Positions 55,644 through 64,000 of a stretch of 64,000 bases of DNA are shown piece after piece. Below the pieces are notes generated by a model that ran no database searches, was not told where the DNA came from, and saw only the letters and a list, made by a program, of their open reading frames with translations. The position numbers and the translations under genes were made by a program. The stretch's first letter is position 1; every line of letters begins with the position of its first letter. Origin of the DNA: CAZART01 sp964487555 (GTDB taxonomy: Bacteria > Bacteroidota > Rhodothermia > Rhodothermales > VXPQ01); assembly GCA_964487555.1 (NCBI GenBank), contig CAZART010000006.1:1-64000 (forward strand), given 5' to 3'.

Positions 55644-56708
55644 ATGCGGAAGTTGCTAGTAACCGGCTCATCAGGGCTCATCGGCTCAGAAGTGTGCAGC
55701 TATTTTGGCGCGCAGGGTTGGGAAGTCCATGGGGTCGACAATAATATGCGGGCCTTCTTTTTCGGCGCTGAAGGGGATACGCGGTGGAATCAACACCGCC
55801 TCCAGGCCGAGATCCTACATTTCGAGCATCATGAGCTCGACATCCGCCGACGGCAAGACGTGTTGAACGTGATCGAGGACGTTCGTCCGGACGCGATCGT
55901 TCACGCGGCCGCACAGCCGTCCCACGATCTGGCAGCGAAGATGCCCTTCGAGGACTTTGACACAAACGCGGTCGGTACGCTGAATCTGCTTGAGGCGACC
56001 CGTCAGTATGCCCCGGAAGCGGTGTTCGTGCACATGTCTACGAACAAGGTGTATGGCGATGCTCCTAATGAGCTGCCTCTCGTAGAAACCGAGACCCGGT
56101 GGGACTATGCCCGACCGGAAGATTATGAAGGCGTGCGCGAGGACATGCGGATCGACCGATCCATGCACTCCATCTTCGGTGCGTCGAAAGTGGCTGCCGA
56201 CGTCATGGTGCAGGAGTATGGCCGATACTTTGGGATGAAGACCTGTTGCCTGCGGGGCGGCTGCTTGACAGGGCCGAACCACGCCGGCGTTCAGCTGCAT
56301 GGATTCTTGAGCTATCTCGTCAAGTCGAACATGCTTGGCCGCAAGTATACCATATTCGGCTACAAGGGCAAGCAGGTACGTGATAACATACACGCACTCG
56401 ACGTGGCACGATTCATCGAGGCGTTTATTCGTAATCCGCGTTCCGGGGAGGTGTACAACCTGGGAGGCGGTCGAGACAATTCCTGTTCGATTCTCGAAGC
56501 ATTTTCGCTGGCCGAGGACGTCACCGGACAGAAGATGATCTACGACTACGAAGACTCCAATCGTTCAGGCGACCACATCTGCTATATGAGCGACCTATCG
56601 AAGATTAAGGAGCAGTATCCGTCATGGAGGATTTCGAAAAGTCTGCCGGACATCTTCGAGGAAATTCATCGTAGTTGGTTTTCGCGAATGGATGAGAGGG
56701 TCGCATGA
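55644..56708 (+). CDS. CDP-tyvelose/CDP-paratose 2-epimerase-like SDR
   Basis: A 354-residue extended SDR. It starts LLVTGSSGLIGSEVCSYF, then VHGVDNNMRAFFFGAEGD. The NNMR-x-x-FFG string after the first strand is typical of CDP-tyvelose epimerase (RfbE) relatives. Further motifs are VHAAAQPSHDLAAKMPFEDF, the catalytic MSTNKVYGDAPN, FGASKVAADVMVQEYG, LRGGCLTGPNHAGVQLHGFL and YTIFGYKGKQVRDNIHALD. The ATG at 55644 has an ideal AAGGAG seven bases upstream. Paratose-pathway partners (RfbF, RfbG, RfbS) are not in the window, so the true substrate may differ. Its last 4 bases overlap the next gene. Confidence 0.85.
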   Translation: MRKLLVTGSSGLIGSEVCSYFGAQGWEVHGVDNNMRAFFFGAEGDTRWNQHRLQAEILHFEHHELDIRRRQDVLNVIEDVRPDAIVHAAAQPSHDLAAKMPFEDFDTNAVGTLNLLEATRQYAPEAVFVHMSTNKVYGDAPNELPLVETETRWDYARPEDYEGVREDMRIDRSMHSIFGASKVAADVMVQEYGRYFGMKTCCLRGGCLTGPNHAGVQLHGFLSYLVKSNMLGRKYTIFGYKGKQVRDNIHALDVARFIEAFIRNPRSGEVYNLGGGRDNSCSILEAFSLAEDVTGQKMIYDYEDSNRSGDHICYMSDLSKIKEQYPSWRISKSLPDIFEEIHRSWFSRMDERVA

Positions 56709-57913
56709 TTGCTTTTCTCCAACCCTTCGGAATCCAGTCGCCCGGGGGCGGTCCGCGTATTCTTCGTGCGCTACTCGAAGATGCGCCGGCTCCTTTTTTG
56801 AGCATCTGTACGGCGCAAAGCCCGCCGGAGCCGACGGAGTGGGTCAAAGAGGAACATCTGCCGCTCCGGTTTAGCTTGGGACCTCTGGAGGCACGGTTCA
56901 GTCACCATTTATGGGGGCTTTATCGTTCGGCGCTTATGCGGCCGGCACGGCGTATGCAATACGCGCGATTTGAACGGCGGCTCGAAGAAACGCTCGTGAA
57001 ACAGGGCGTGTCGGGCGTCCACGCGGTTGCTCACGGCACGACGTTCCGGCATGCCTATCGTGTAGCCCGGCGACTCGAACTTCCGTTTTATCTGACGATA
57101 CACGATGATCTGCCCTACAATTTGCAGCCGTCGACGCCGGCGTTCGTGAACGAGGTCACCGGGTGGCTTCGTTGTGCATGGAGGGGGGCGACCGGTCGGA
57201 TCGTCATATCCGAAGCCATGGGGGAAGAGTACTGCCGGCGGTTTGGCAAGCTTCCCTACGAAGTGGTTACGGACGGGCTAAGCGACGTACCGGCGGCTCC
57301 CCGACCGCGGTCGCGCGATCGTTTACGGGTTTACTTGATGGGTTCCATCCACGTTAGCTACGAACCTAACTTCCGAGCGCTGCTGGCGGCCCTCGACCAG
57401 GTCGGTAGGCTGTGGCCGAGCGGAAAAATATCCTTAACGACGCGCGGAGGTTTCCCCTTCGATCTCCGGCATGAAGGCGTTGAAGTAAACGAGCTGCCCT
57501 GGGGTAGCGAGGCGGACGTCGAAAATGATCTTCGCAGTGCCGATTTGGTCTACTTGCCCCTGCCGTTTCAGGAGGCGTTTGAATCCTTCGTTCGGTATAG
57601 CCTCTCGACAAAGATGGTTACGTACCTCGGTAGTGGCCTACCGATCCTCTATCACGGTCCCCATCATGCAGCAGCGGCAGCGCTTCTTTCACAGCATCAC
57701 GCAGCCGTTATCGCCGATACGCTCGATTCCAACGACTTAGCGTCCCACATCGCAGGTTCTATGGATGAGTCGGACGTGCTGGTCACCAACGCGCTGGCGC
57801 TGGGCAAAAAACAGTTCGATTTGCGATCCCAGCGGGAGAAATTCTGGAGGATGCTCGAATTCGGGACGCACAAAATGGTCGACAGGCCCACTCCCGTTTT
57901 AGAGGGGGGCTGA
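56705..57913 (+). CDS. Glycosyltransferase, probably GT4 type
   Basis: A 402-residue protein starting MIAFLQPFGIQSPGGGPRIL, where the GGGPR loop stands for the usual acceptor-side Gly-rich motif. A Rossmann-like second half has RLRVYLMGSIHVSYEPNFRA, LVYLPLPFQEAFESFVRYSL (Glu residues in an E-x3-x-type donor motif) and VTYLGSGLPILYHGP. Family assignment is weaker than for the neighbouring transferases. The ATGA overlap with the epimerase stop shows tight coupling. A strong ribosome site for gmd follows in the short downstream gap. Confidence 0.75.
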   Translation: MIAFLQPFGIQSPGGGPRILRALLEDAPAPFLSICTAQSPPEPTEWVKEEHLPLRFSLGPLEARFSHHLWGLYRSALMRPARRMQYARFERRLEETLVKQGVSGVHAVAHGTTFRHAYRVARRLELPFYLTIHDDLPYNLQPSTPAFVNEVTGWLRCAWRGATGRIVISEAMGEEYCRRFGKLPYEVVTDGLSDVPAAPRPRSRDRLRVYLMGSIHVSYEPNFRALLAALDQVGRLWPSGKISLTTRGGFPFDLRHEGVEVNELPWGSEADVENDLRSADLVYLPLPFQEAFESFVRYSLSTKMVTYLGSGLPILYHGPHHAAAAALLSQHHAAVIADTLDSNDLASHIAGSMDESDVLVTNALALGKKQFDLRSQREKFWRMLEFGTHKMVDRPTPVLEGG

Positions 57914-57956
57914 CGTTGTTACCACTATTCTAAACATCGACGCGAGGAGGTCATCC

Positions 57957-58961
57957 ATGCAACGAAAAGCTCTTATTACGGGGATAACCGGCCAGGACGG
58001 TTCTTATTTGGCGGAGTTTTTGCTACAACAAGGATATGAAGTTCATGGCATTGTGCGTCGGGTCGCGCTTGAAGACCCCGACCATCGGATGCAGAGGATT
58101 CGTCATCTGCTCAACGACATTGTAATCCATGCGGCATCGCTTGAGAGTTATCCCAGCGTTTTTAAGGCGGTGCAGCGGATCGCTCCCGACGAATGCTACC
58201 ACCTTGCGGCCCAGAGTTTCGTCAGCTATTCGTTCGAGGACGAATTCTCGACGTTCGACGTGAACATCAACGGAACCCACTACATCCTGTCGGCTCTCAA
58301 GGAGCTCGCGCCGGAATGCCGAATCTACTTTGCGGCATCCAGCGAGATGTTCGGCAAAGTGCATGAGGTTCCTCAGAATGAAGAAACACCTTTTCACCCA
58401 CGCTCGGCCTATGGAATTTCGAAAGTTGCGGGGTATCACTTGACGCGCAATTACCGAGAAGCCTATAACCTCCACGCCTCCTCCGGTATTCTGTACAATC
58501 ACGAATCCCCGCGGAGGGGCTTCGAATTCGTGACGCGCAAGATCACGCACCACGTGGCCCAGATCAAGCTTGGTCTGGCCGACGAGCTCCGGCTCGGAAA
58601 CCTGGAGGCGAAGCGAGATTGGGGCCATGCACGAGACTACGTCCGCGCCATGTGGATGATGTTGCAGCAGGACACCCCCGACGACTATGTCGTAGCCACC
58701 GGCGAAACGCACTCGGTGCGAGAGTTCGTCGACAAGGCATTTTCATGTGTAGGACTCGACTACCGAAATCGCGTCGTTATTGATGAACGATTTTTCCGGC
58801 CTGCCGAGGTTGAGATTCTTCTGGGCGATTGTACAAAAGCACAGCGCGTGCTCGGGTGGTCGTACGCCTGCTCGTTCGACGAGCTCGTTGAGGAGATGGT
58901 TGATGCCGATATGAAGCGCGTAAAGGGCGGTGTAACTGCGGAATCGCTTGCGGCTGCTTGA
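57957..58961 (+). CDS. gmd: GDP-mannose 4,6-dehydratase
   Basis: A 334-residue extended SDR that converts GDP-mannose to GDP-4-keto-6-deoxymannose, precursor of fucose, rhamnose and perosamine-type sugars. Motifs are ALITGITGQDGSYLAEFLL, GIVRRVALEDPDHRM, YHLAAQSFVSYSF, the catalytic AASSEMFGKVHEVPQNEETP, the Tyr-Lys pair in SAYGISKVAGYH, LYNHESPRRGFEFVTRKI and DWGHARDYVRAMWMML. GAGGAGGT lies upstream of the ATG at good spacing. No GDP-fucose synthase is adjacent; the SDR at 53474 is a candidate for the next step. Confidence 0.95.
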   Translation: MQRKALITGITGQDGSYLAEFLLQQGYEVHGIVRRVALEDPDHRMQRIRHLLNDIVIHAASLESYPSVFKAVQRIAPDECYHLAAQSFVSYSFEDEFSTFDVNINGTHYILSALKELAPECRIYFAASSEMFGKVHEVPQNEETPFHPRSAYGISKVAGYHLTRNYREAYNLHASSGILYNHESPRRGFEFVTRKITHHVAQIKLGLADELRLGNLEAKRDWGHARDYVRAMWMMLQQDTPDDYVVATGETHSVREFVDKAFSCVGLDYRNRVVIDERFFRPAEVEILLGDCTKAQRVLGWSYACSFDELVEEMVDADMKRVKGGVTAESLAAA

Positions 58962-59019
58962 GCACGTTTCATCGGACACCGTAGCACGTAGGTCGAAAGT
59001 TTGTAGGTTTGAACCACTG

Positions 59020-60147
59020 ATGCGGCAGAAGATTGATTTAGTATTCCCCGTATTGCCTCCGGTTCTCGACGGGATTGGGGATCATACAGCCTGCTTAGCG
59101 CGAGCACTAGCCGATAATGCGGATGTCCGGATATGGACGTCATCAGGCGATTTCAACCCCATATCCGGTGTTGAAATTGCGGAAGCTTTTACCGTTTCAA
59201 AGCCGTGGGGAGTGAATCGCTTGCTGGACCGGATCGAGACCGATCCGCCCGACTGGCTCGTTTTTCAATTCAATCAATTCAGTTATGGCCGATGGGGTCT
59301 TAATCCGAACTTGCCGCTGCTGCTTGGAAAGATGAAGCGCAGAATTCCTCGCATGCGGATTGTCTGGATAGCGCACGAGGACTTCGTACCTGTGTCCAGC
59401 TTGAAATTCGCCGTAATGACCACCTGGCAACGATGGCAATTCTGGATGTTGGGACGCCGGTCGGACCTCGTGTTTTTCTCCATCGATCCGTGGGTAAGAA
59501 AGTATCAACCGTGGTTTCGCGATGTTCGGGTTGAACATTTGCCGATTGGTTCGACGATGCCGCGCCTGGACGTCGCTCGCCGGCAGGCCCGCGAACGCAT
59601 CGGCATCAGCGAGGAGACCTTTGTCGCCGGCGTGTTCGGAACGGTCAATCCGTCCCGGCTATTAGCCCACATCAAGCGGGCAAGTCTTGCCCTACAGGGC
59701 CGCGCAAAAGAGTTTGTGCTTCTCTATGTAGGTCCGCACGGGCAGGCTATGAAAGCCGCCATGGATCCTCTACCGGTGATGGCTACGGGTGCGCTCTCCG
59801 CGAAAGACGTCTCCGTCCACCTGTCGGCCATGGACATTCATTTGACTCCGTTTATCGACGGGGTGTCGACGCGAAGAACGTCGTTCATGGCCGGTCTGCA
59901 GCACGCTATTCCGACCGTTGGGACGGCTGGTCCACTCACGGACGACGTTCTCCGGTCAGCCGCCGGAGAGTCCTTTTTGCTGACGCCCGTTGAGAACGCC
60001 GATGCCTTCGCCGCCTCGGCGATCAGTCTGTTTGATTCACCAGAGTGGCGTACCGCCATGGGCTCAGCCGGTCGATCGCTTTACGATGCGTCGTTTTCTT
60101 TCGACGCTACCGCCCAAAAATTTTTGCGTGTGATCGCAGACTGCTGA
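59020..60147 (+). CDS. Glycosyltransferase (GT4-like)
   Basis: A 375-residue protein beginning MRQKIDLVFPVLPPVLDGIG. GDHTACLARAL is the acceptor-side helix. The second half has AGVFGTVNPSRLLAHIKRAS, LLYVGPHGQAMKAAMD, MDIHLTPFIDGVSTRRTSFM and TVGTAGPLTDDVL. The donor Glu motif is replaced by a Asp/Gly/Thr-rich loop (FIDGVSTRRT), typical of a GT4 branch that uses other donors. I use the ATG at 59020. The frame also opens at 58948, inside the end of gmd, but the added residues lack support. Confidence 0.8.
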   Translation: MRQKIDLVFPVLPPVLDGIGDHTACLARALADNADVRIWTSSGDFNPISGVEIAEAFTVSKPWGVNRLLDRIETDPPDWLVFQFNQFSYGRWGLNPNLPLLLGKMKRRIPRMRIVWIAHEDFVPVSSLKFAVMTTWQRWQFWMLGRRSDLVFFSIDPWVRKYQPWFRDVRVEHLPIGSTMPRLDVARRQARERIGISEETFVAGVFGTVNPSRLLAHIKRASLALQGRAKEFVLLYVGPHGQAMKAAMDPLPVMATGALSAKDVSVHLSAMDIHLTPFIDGVSTRRTSFMAGLQHAIPTVGTAGPLTDDVLRSAAGESFLLTPVENADAFAASAISLFDSPEWRTAMGSAGRSLYDASFSFDATAQKFLRVIADC

Positions 60148-60148
60148 T

Positions 60149-61306
60149 ATGAAGGTTGCCGTTCTCATGCCAATGGCCGTACAGCGCGGTGGGGGGGAGT
60201 TAATGCTTACCCAGCTGCTCGAACACGGCCGCCGTGCAGACATCCAGTGGGTCGTTGTCTTTTTTGAAGACGGGCCGCTCGTTTCGCATGTCAAAAACTT
60301 AGGAGTCGAAACGAGCGTCGTTGATACCGGGCGACTGCGTGAAGTCCACCGCTTCATACGCAGTGTCGCGGCGATCGGTCAACGGCTTCGTACATGTGGC
60401 GCCAACATCGTGTTCAGCTGGTCCGCCAAACCCCATTTGTACGGCAGCCTGGCCGCGCTGATGGCCGGCATCCCTTCCGTATGGTATCAGCTCGGCTATC
60501 CGAAAGGGATTCATTTGAGCCTGCTCGACCGCGTCTCGACAGCCATGCCGGCACGAGGCGTCGTTACCCTGTCAAAGGGGGGTGCTGCTGCACAAGAACA
60601 ACTCTGGCCGCATCGACCCACGCGTCTCGTATACCCCGGCGTAGAGCTCGATCGATTCGACCCGGACCGTCTACCGCCGCCTGGCGAAGCTCGAGAGCGG
60701 CTCGGGCTACCTGGGACGGGACCCTTGATCGGTATGGTAGGCCGCCTCCAGCGATGGAAAGGAATGCATGTCCTTCTCGAGGCGATGCCGAGCATTCTAA
60801 AGGAAGAGCCGGCGGCGCACTGCGTCATCGTAGGGGGGCGTCACCAGCTGGAAGCGAACTATGAAGCCTTTTTGCACGAGCGAATCGATGCGTTGGAGTT
60901 GGAGGCGCATGTGACGATGGCGGGCTTTCAACAAAACATTCCGGAGTGGATGCAGGCCATGGATGTGGTGGTGCACGCTTCGGAAGACGAGCCGTTCGGC
61001 ATCGTCATTTTAGAGGGTATGGCGCTGGGAAAACCGGTCGTCGCGGGGAATACGGTAGGGCCGAGCGAAATTATCCGAAATGGCCATGACGGCCTCCTCG
61101 CGCCGTACGGAGATCCGGACGCGTTGGCCGAGAAGATCCTCGACTACATCACAGATCCTGAATTCATGCGCGTCGTTGGAACGGCCGCTCGAGCTCGCGC
61201 CGCACAATTCTCGCCGCAGCAGTACGCAAATAACGTGATAGAAGCTCTTCAGCATTTTGTATTGGATGGGGACGTTATACGCCAGAAGCGCACGGTACGC
61301 GCGTGA
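60149..61306 (+). CDS. Family-4 glycosyltransferase
   Basis: A 385-residue GT-B enzyme. The N-terminus VAVLMPMAVQRGGGELMLTQ has the Gly-rich acceptor loop. The donor half is classical: IGMVGRLQRWKGMHVLLEAM, HCVIVGGRHQLEANYEAFLH and VVHASEDEPFGIVILEGMAL (E-x7-E), then GPSEIIRNGHDGLL. Its ATG is one base after the previous stop, so the two genes are coupled. The next gene, a membrane polymerase or ligase, follows after about 120 bases. Confidence 0.9.
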   Translation: MKVAVLMPMAVQRGGGELMLTQLLEHGRRADIQWVVVFFEDGPLVSHVKNLGVETSVVDTGRLREVHRFIRSVAAIGQRLRTCGANIVFSWSAKPHLYGSLAALMAGIPSVWYQLGYPKGIHLSLLDRVSTAMPARGVVTLSKGGAAAQEQLWPHRPTRLVYPGVELDRFDPDRLPPPGEARERLGLPGTGPLIGMVGRLQRWKGMHVLLEAMPSILKEEPAAHCVIVGGRHQLEANYEAFLHERIDALELEAHVTMAGFQQNIPEWMQAMDVVVHASEDEPFGIVILEGMALGKPVVAGNTVGPSEIIRNGHDGLLAPYGDPDALAEKILDYITDPEFMRVVGTAARARAAQFSPQQYANNVIEALQHFVLDGDVIRQKRTVRA

Positions 61307-61425
61307 ACGGACTGCTCCCGTCACGCCAGGGGCGCCTAAACTCCTGGCCTCAGGCGTGAATCAAGTTGAGAGTAGGTTGGAAAGTGTCGACTACGGGAAT
61401 TCATATATCATCCGGTACGTCGCGC

Positions 61426-62808
61426 ATGCGGCTAAAGGCGGCGTGGCCCCTCCTGGCCAGCGTGCTCTTGGCGGGTGCGAGTGTATTTCTCATGATGAAG
61501 GGCCAGGTGCGGCTGGCGATCATGCTTGCGATCGCCGTTCCCGTGCTGACGCTGGCCGCCATCCAAGTTCGACTCGGCATCCTGGCCATTCTCATCTACG
61601 TCGTCTTGATGGGAGACTTCCGGCGCCTGCTCATACCGATCATCGGCTGGTCGGGCCAGGATCCCCTGCTTCTGCTGTCTGTGGCCTTCTCCATCTTATT
61701 ATGCGGAATGGCCATTGCATCTCGGTTGATTCGGATCGACACGCCGCTGGCACGGTGGGTCCTGGCGCTCACCGTCGTTATGATTCTCCAGATATTTAAC
61801 CCGAAGCAGGGCGGGCTGATCGTAGGCGTAGCCGGCGCATTGTTTTTCCTCGGGCCCATCGTGTGGTTTTGGATCGGACGGACGTACGCCGACCTTGCTT
61901 TCATGAAGCTTTTTTTCAACGTCGTGCTCGCGCTAGCGGTGGTTGCGGCCGTGATGGGCTATTATCAATCGTTTTACGGCTACCTTCCATACCAGATGGA
62001 CTGGTATGAGATCGCAGGATATACGGCGTTGGGACCACGACATAGTCTCAAGGCGATCTCCCTATTCTCGTCGACGACCGAATATTCTATGTTCGTGTTG
62101 ACGGCGGCAACGGTGGCGTGGGCAGCCGTACTTACGAAGAAGCCGGCCATGATCATCCTGGTGCCTATAATGATCGCGGGCGCATTTCTCACAGGCAGTA
62201 GAGGTCCAATCGTCCACTTTTTGCTGGCGGCTACGACACTCTGGGCGGTCAAAGGTCGTTCAATGCCGGTCTGGATCGGCCGAGGCGTGCTTGCGCTTTG
62301 CATCGGCATCGGAGGACTTGTTTGGAGTCTGACTCAGCTACAAGAGATGCAAGTGAGCGGCCCTGCCAGACATCACGTCCAGCATCAAGTCGATGGCCTT
62401 TTAAATCCTACGGATGCCGAGCATTCGACGGCCGGCTTGCACGCCCGCATGGCTTTTTCCGGATACCGTCTCGCATTTAGGGAACCTCTTGGAAGGGGAA
62501 TAGGCGTGTCCACAAAGGCTGCCGGGAAATTCGGAGGCCAGGGGTACAACACCGAGACCGATGTTGGGAACGTCTTAGTATCTACCGGAATCATCGGAGG
62601 TCTAATCTACCACGTATTGATTGTTCTCACCTTTATCACCGCCTTCAAATACTGGTTCAAGACGCGTAATGTGGTAGGCCTATCCATCCTGGGTATCATC
62701 ACGCTCTCCTTCCTGGGTTGGCTGGCAGGCGGTCGATACGCGGTCGCAGTCATCGTGTGGATCTGCATCGGAGCCTTAGATAGACTCAATTCAAGCACCG
62801 AGTCATGA
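61426..62808 (+). CDS. O-antigen ligase/polymerase-like membrane protein (Wzy/WaaL type)
   Basis: A polytopic protein of about 460 residues with roughly 11 hydrophobic spans. Examples are PLLASVLLAGASVFLMM, LAIMLAIAVPVLTLAAI, FFNVVLALAVVAAVMGYY, MIILVPIMIAGAFLTGSRGP and SILGIITLSFLGWLAGG. The GSRGPIVHFLL segment and the large loop with AGLHARMAFSGYRLAFREPL-type Arg/His residues match the Wzy_C/O-antigen ligase family. It would join repeat units or attach the finished glycan. The start is not certain: the ATG at 61426 is used, while a TTG at 61366 would add 20 residues. Confidence 0.82.
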   Translation: MRLKAAWPLLASVLLAGASVFLMMKGQVRLAIMLAIAVPVLTLAAIQVRLGILAILIYVVLMGDFRRLLIPIIGWSGQDPLLLLSVAFSILLCGMAIASRLIRIDTPLARWVLALTVVMILQIFNPKQGGLIVGVAGALFFLGPIVWFWIGRTYADLAFMKLFFNVVLALAVVAAVMGYYQSFYGYLPYQMDWYEIAGYTALGPRHSLKAISLFSSTTEYSMFVLTAATVAWAAVLTKKPAMIILVPIMIAGAFLTGSRGPIVHFLLAATTLWAVKGRSMPVWIGRGVLALCIGIGGLVWSLTQLQEMQVSGPARHHVQHQVDGLLNPTDAEHSTAGLHARMAFSGYRLAFREPLGRGIGVSTKAAGKFGGQGYNTETDVGNVLVSTGIIGGLIYHVLIVLTFITAFKYWFKTRNVVGLSILGIITLSFLGWLAGGRYAVAVIVWICIGALDRLNSSTES

Positions 62809-62825
62809 AAGCTGCGGTGAAATAG

Positions 62826-62912
62826 ATGAACACAGCCGAGCCTGTATTCTGGAATCCAATCATCGTTGGCAATGAATGGCATATCGCAGATGAATCAGAT
62901 TGCAATAACTAA
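62826..62912 (+). CDS. Possible 28-residue small protein
   Basis: An ATG-to-TAA frame encodes a short peptide starting MNTAEPVFWNPIIVGNEWH and ending ESDCNN. It has two Trp, one Phe and one Cys, and no Arg or Lys. It lies in the 112-base gap before the second sulfotransferase and ends 8 bases before that gene's ATG. No Shine-Dalgarno is evident. It may act as a leader peptide or be chance; the protein-like composition is the only support. Confidence 0.25.
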   Translation: MNTAEPVFWNPIIVGNEWHIADESDCNN

Positions 62913-62920
62913 TTGCCTAT

Positions 62921-63883
62921 ATGACTCTCATCAATCTTTCTAACATTACGAACTGGATTCTTGTAACTGGTGTCATACGGAGTGGCACGACGTTTGCGGG
63001 GAAGGTACTCAGTCTCCCTATCGAAGTCGACTATTTGCATGAACCGTTCAACGGAGGTCGCAGCCTGCCGGATCGTGAGCCTTTAGTGCCCCAATATGTT
63101 CGGCCGGGGGTCAACGGTGAGGACGTCAGCGAATATCACCGTCAGCTGTCCCAAATATTTAAATTCAACATTTCGCTTAAGACGTCGTCGACCGACCGTG
63201 ACCCCTGGTATCTACGGGTCTCAAAAAAATTCGTGGGAAGTCGGGGTCCGTTCTATTTAAGGCTTGCGCGGTCGAATCCATTTCACAAGGCCGCCATCAT
63301 TAAGGATCCTACGAGCAAAATGGTCGCGGAATACCTCTACTTGAATTTCGGCGTTAAGCCCGTAGTGATCGTACGACATCCCGTGTCACTAGTGGCGAGT
63401 CTGAAGCGGGTAGGTTGGTGGCCGGGAGTCGAGGAGTATGCGGCGTCACCCGATCTTGCTGCAGACTTCTTTTCCGACGAGATGGAATTTCTCAACAGGA
63501 ACTGGTCGGACCCCCTGTTAAAGTCTGCAGCGCACTGGCGCGCCAGCTATAAGTTCTTGCTGGCACAGGCGGCGAAGTATCCTGATTGGCACATTGTAAC
63601 GCATGAAGCCATGAGTGCGGACCCCATCAACGTATTTGAACGGCTCTACGAAAGCCTCGATCTCCCGTGGTCTTCCAGTGTGCGTAAAAAGATTGAGCGA
63701 ATGACGCAAAAAGGTTCCGCCGAGGCGAAGAATGGGAGAGTGATGGATTTGACACGCAATAGTAGTGAGATTTTCAAATTACGCCGCGATTCGCTGTCCA
63801 TCGAGGAGCGTCGATCCATTTTTGAGGTAGTAAAAGACGTGGCATTGGATATATATCCACGAAATACATTTGCGATAGATTAG
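62921..63883 (+). CDS. Sulfotransferase 2
   Basis: A 320-residue predicted PAPS-dependent sulfotransferase. The 5'-phosphosulfate loop is GVIRSGTTFAGKVL (residues 17-30). VDYLHEPFN follows, and the 3'-phosphate motif is VVIVRHPVSLVASLKRVGW (about residues 147-165), with the conserved Arg and Ser. The C-terminal region carries Trp/Lys/Arg-rich helices but no clear G-x-x-G-x-W element. It differs from sulfotransferase 1 in length and loop sequence, so the two probably act on different acceptors. The gene and its flanks are AT-richer than the rest of the window. Confidence 0.82.
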   Translation: MTLINLSNITNWILVTGVIRSGTTFAGKVLSLPIEVDYLHEPFNGGRSLPDREPLVPQYVRPGVNGEDVSEYHRQLSQIFKFNISLKTSSTDRDPWYLRVSKKFVGSRGPFYLRLARSNPFHKAAIIKDPTSKMVAEYLYLNFGVKPVVIVRHPVSLVASLKRVGWWPGVEEYAASPDLAADFFSDEMEFLNRNWSDPLLKSAAHWRASYKFLLAQAAKYPDWHIVTHEAMSADPINVFERLYESLDLPWSSSVRKKIERMTQKGSAEAKNGRVMDLTRNSSEIFKLRRDSLSIEERRSIFEVVKDVALDIYPRNTFAID

Positions 63884-63932
63884 TGCATCAGCGAACAGGA
63901 AAAGCAAAATAATAAAGGGGTTAGATTATAAA

Positions 63933-64000
63933 ATGAATATCGCCGTCGTAACTCATAATATTTTAAAGGGAGATGGCCAGGGACGGGTCAACTACGAGCT
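63933..64000 (+). CDS. Glycosyltransferase, N-terminal fragment (runs off right edge)
   Basis: The first 22 codons are visible: MNIAVVTHNILKGDGQGRVN and on. The start, a beta strand followed by a Gly-rich GDGQGRVNYE loop, is typical of GT4 enzymes. AAGGGG lies about 12 bases upstream of the ATG. The polysaccharide locus therefore continues beyond the window. Confidence 0.6.
   Translation, partial: MNIAVVTHNILKGDGQGRVNYE

Overview
The window is chromosomal DNA from a moderately GC-rich bacterium. It holds about 43 confident protein genes and shows no rRNA, tRNA, CRISPR array or recognisable transposon. Several signs fit a Gram-negative relative of the Bacteroidota/Rhodothermota: a diheme type-B succinate dehydrogenase, a lipoprotein with a CHRD domain, a beta-barrel-like secreted protein, an MltD-type LysM transglycosylase, a CASTOR/POLLUX-like channel and a lone NuoI. 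The placement is an inference from gene content, not a phylogeny.

Region 1 (1-18 kb) is central metabolism and envelope upkeep. It opens with the first codons of an RNase E/G gene, followed by citrate synthase (gltA). The striking part is two complete succinate:quinone oxidoreductases placed back to back: an Sdh1-type C-A-B operon on the minus strand (6980 to 3471) and a type-B C-A-B operon on the plus strand (7202 to 10670). They share a 221-base divergent promoter region. A perfect 10-bp hairpin separates the second operon from a convergent LysM lytic transglycosylase. Next on the minus strand are a propionyl/acyl-CoA carboxylase beta chain, an unknown protein with an 18-bp minisatellite, a small unknown protein and an orphan ABC ATPase.

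Region 2 (18-38 kb) is mainly housekeeping and signalling: a class-III aminotransferase, a PAS-rich membrane histidine kinase, an NFACT/RqcH protein, UppP, a sigma-54 response regulator, an EcsC protein, Der GTPase, a CPA2 antiporter, a YihY membrane protein, a CASTOR/POLLUX-like ion channel, an NtrB-like kinase, NuoI and two secreted unknowns.

Region 3 (38-64 kb) is an exopolysaccharide locus with its probable regulators at the front: a cytosolic NarX/DegS-like kinase and two paralogous LuxR-type response regulators. The biosynthetic part has a WbaP-type initiating transferase, a Wzc/GumC-like tyrosine autokinase, a short SLBB protein, a PglK/MsbA-like ABC half-transporter and two sulfotransferases. 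It also has about seven glycosyltransferases, GDP-mannose 4,6-dehydratase, a CDP-tyvelose-epimerase-like enzyme, another SDR epimerase and a Wzy/ligase-like membrane protein. The locus continues past the right edge. Together these genes suggest a sulfated, deoxysugar-containing surface polysaccharide.

The most unusual signals are the paired divergent succinate dehydrogenases, a recurring TTTGGCGCAT box in the gaps around the kinase and regulator genes, and several in-frame or intergenic minisatellites. Others are a duplicated PLWKQF motif in an unknown protein and a palindrome directly in front of a 64-codon ORF.
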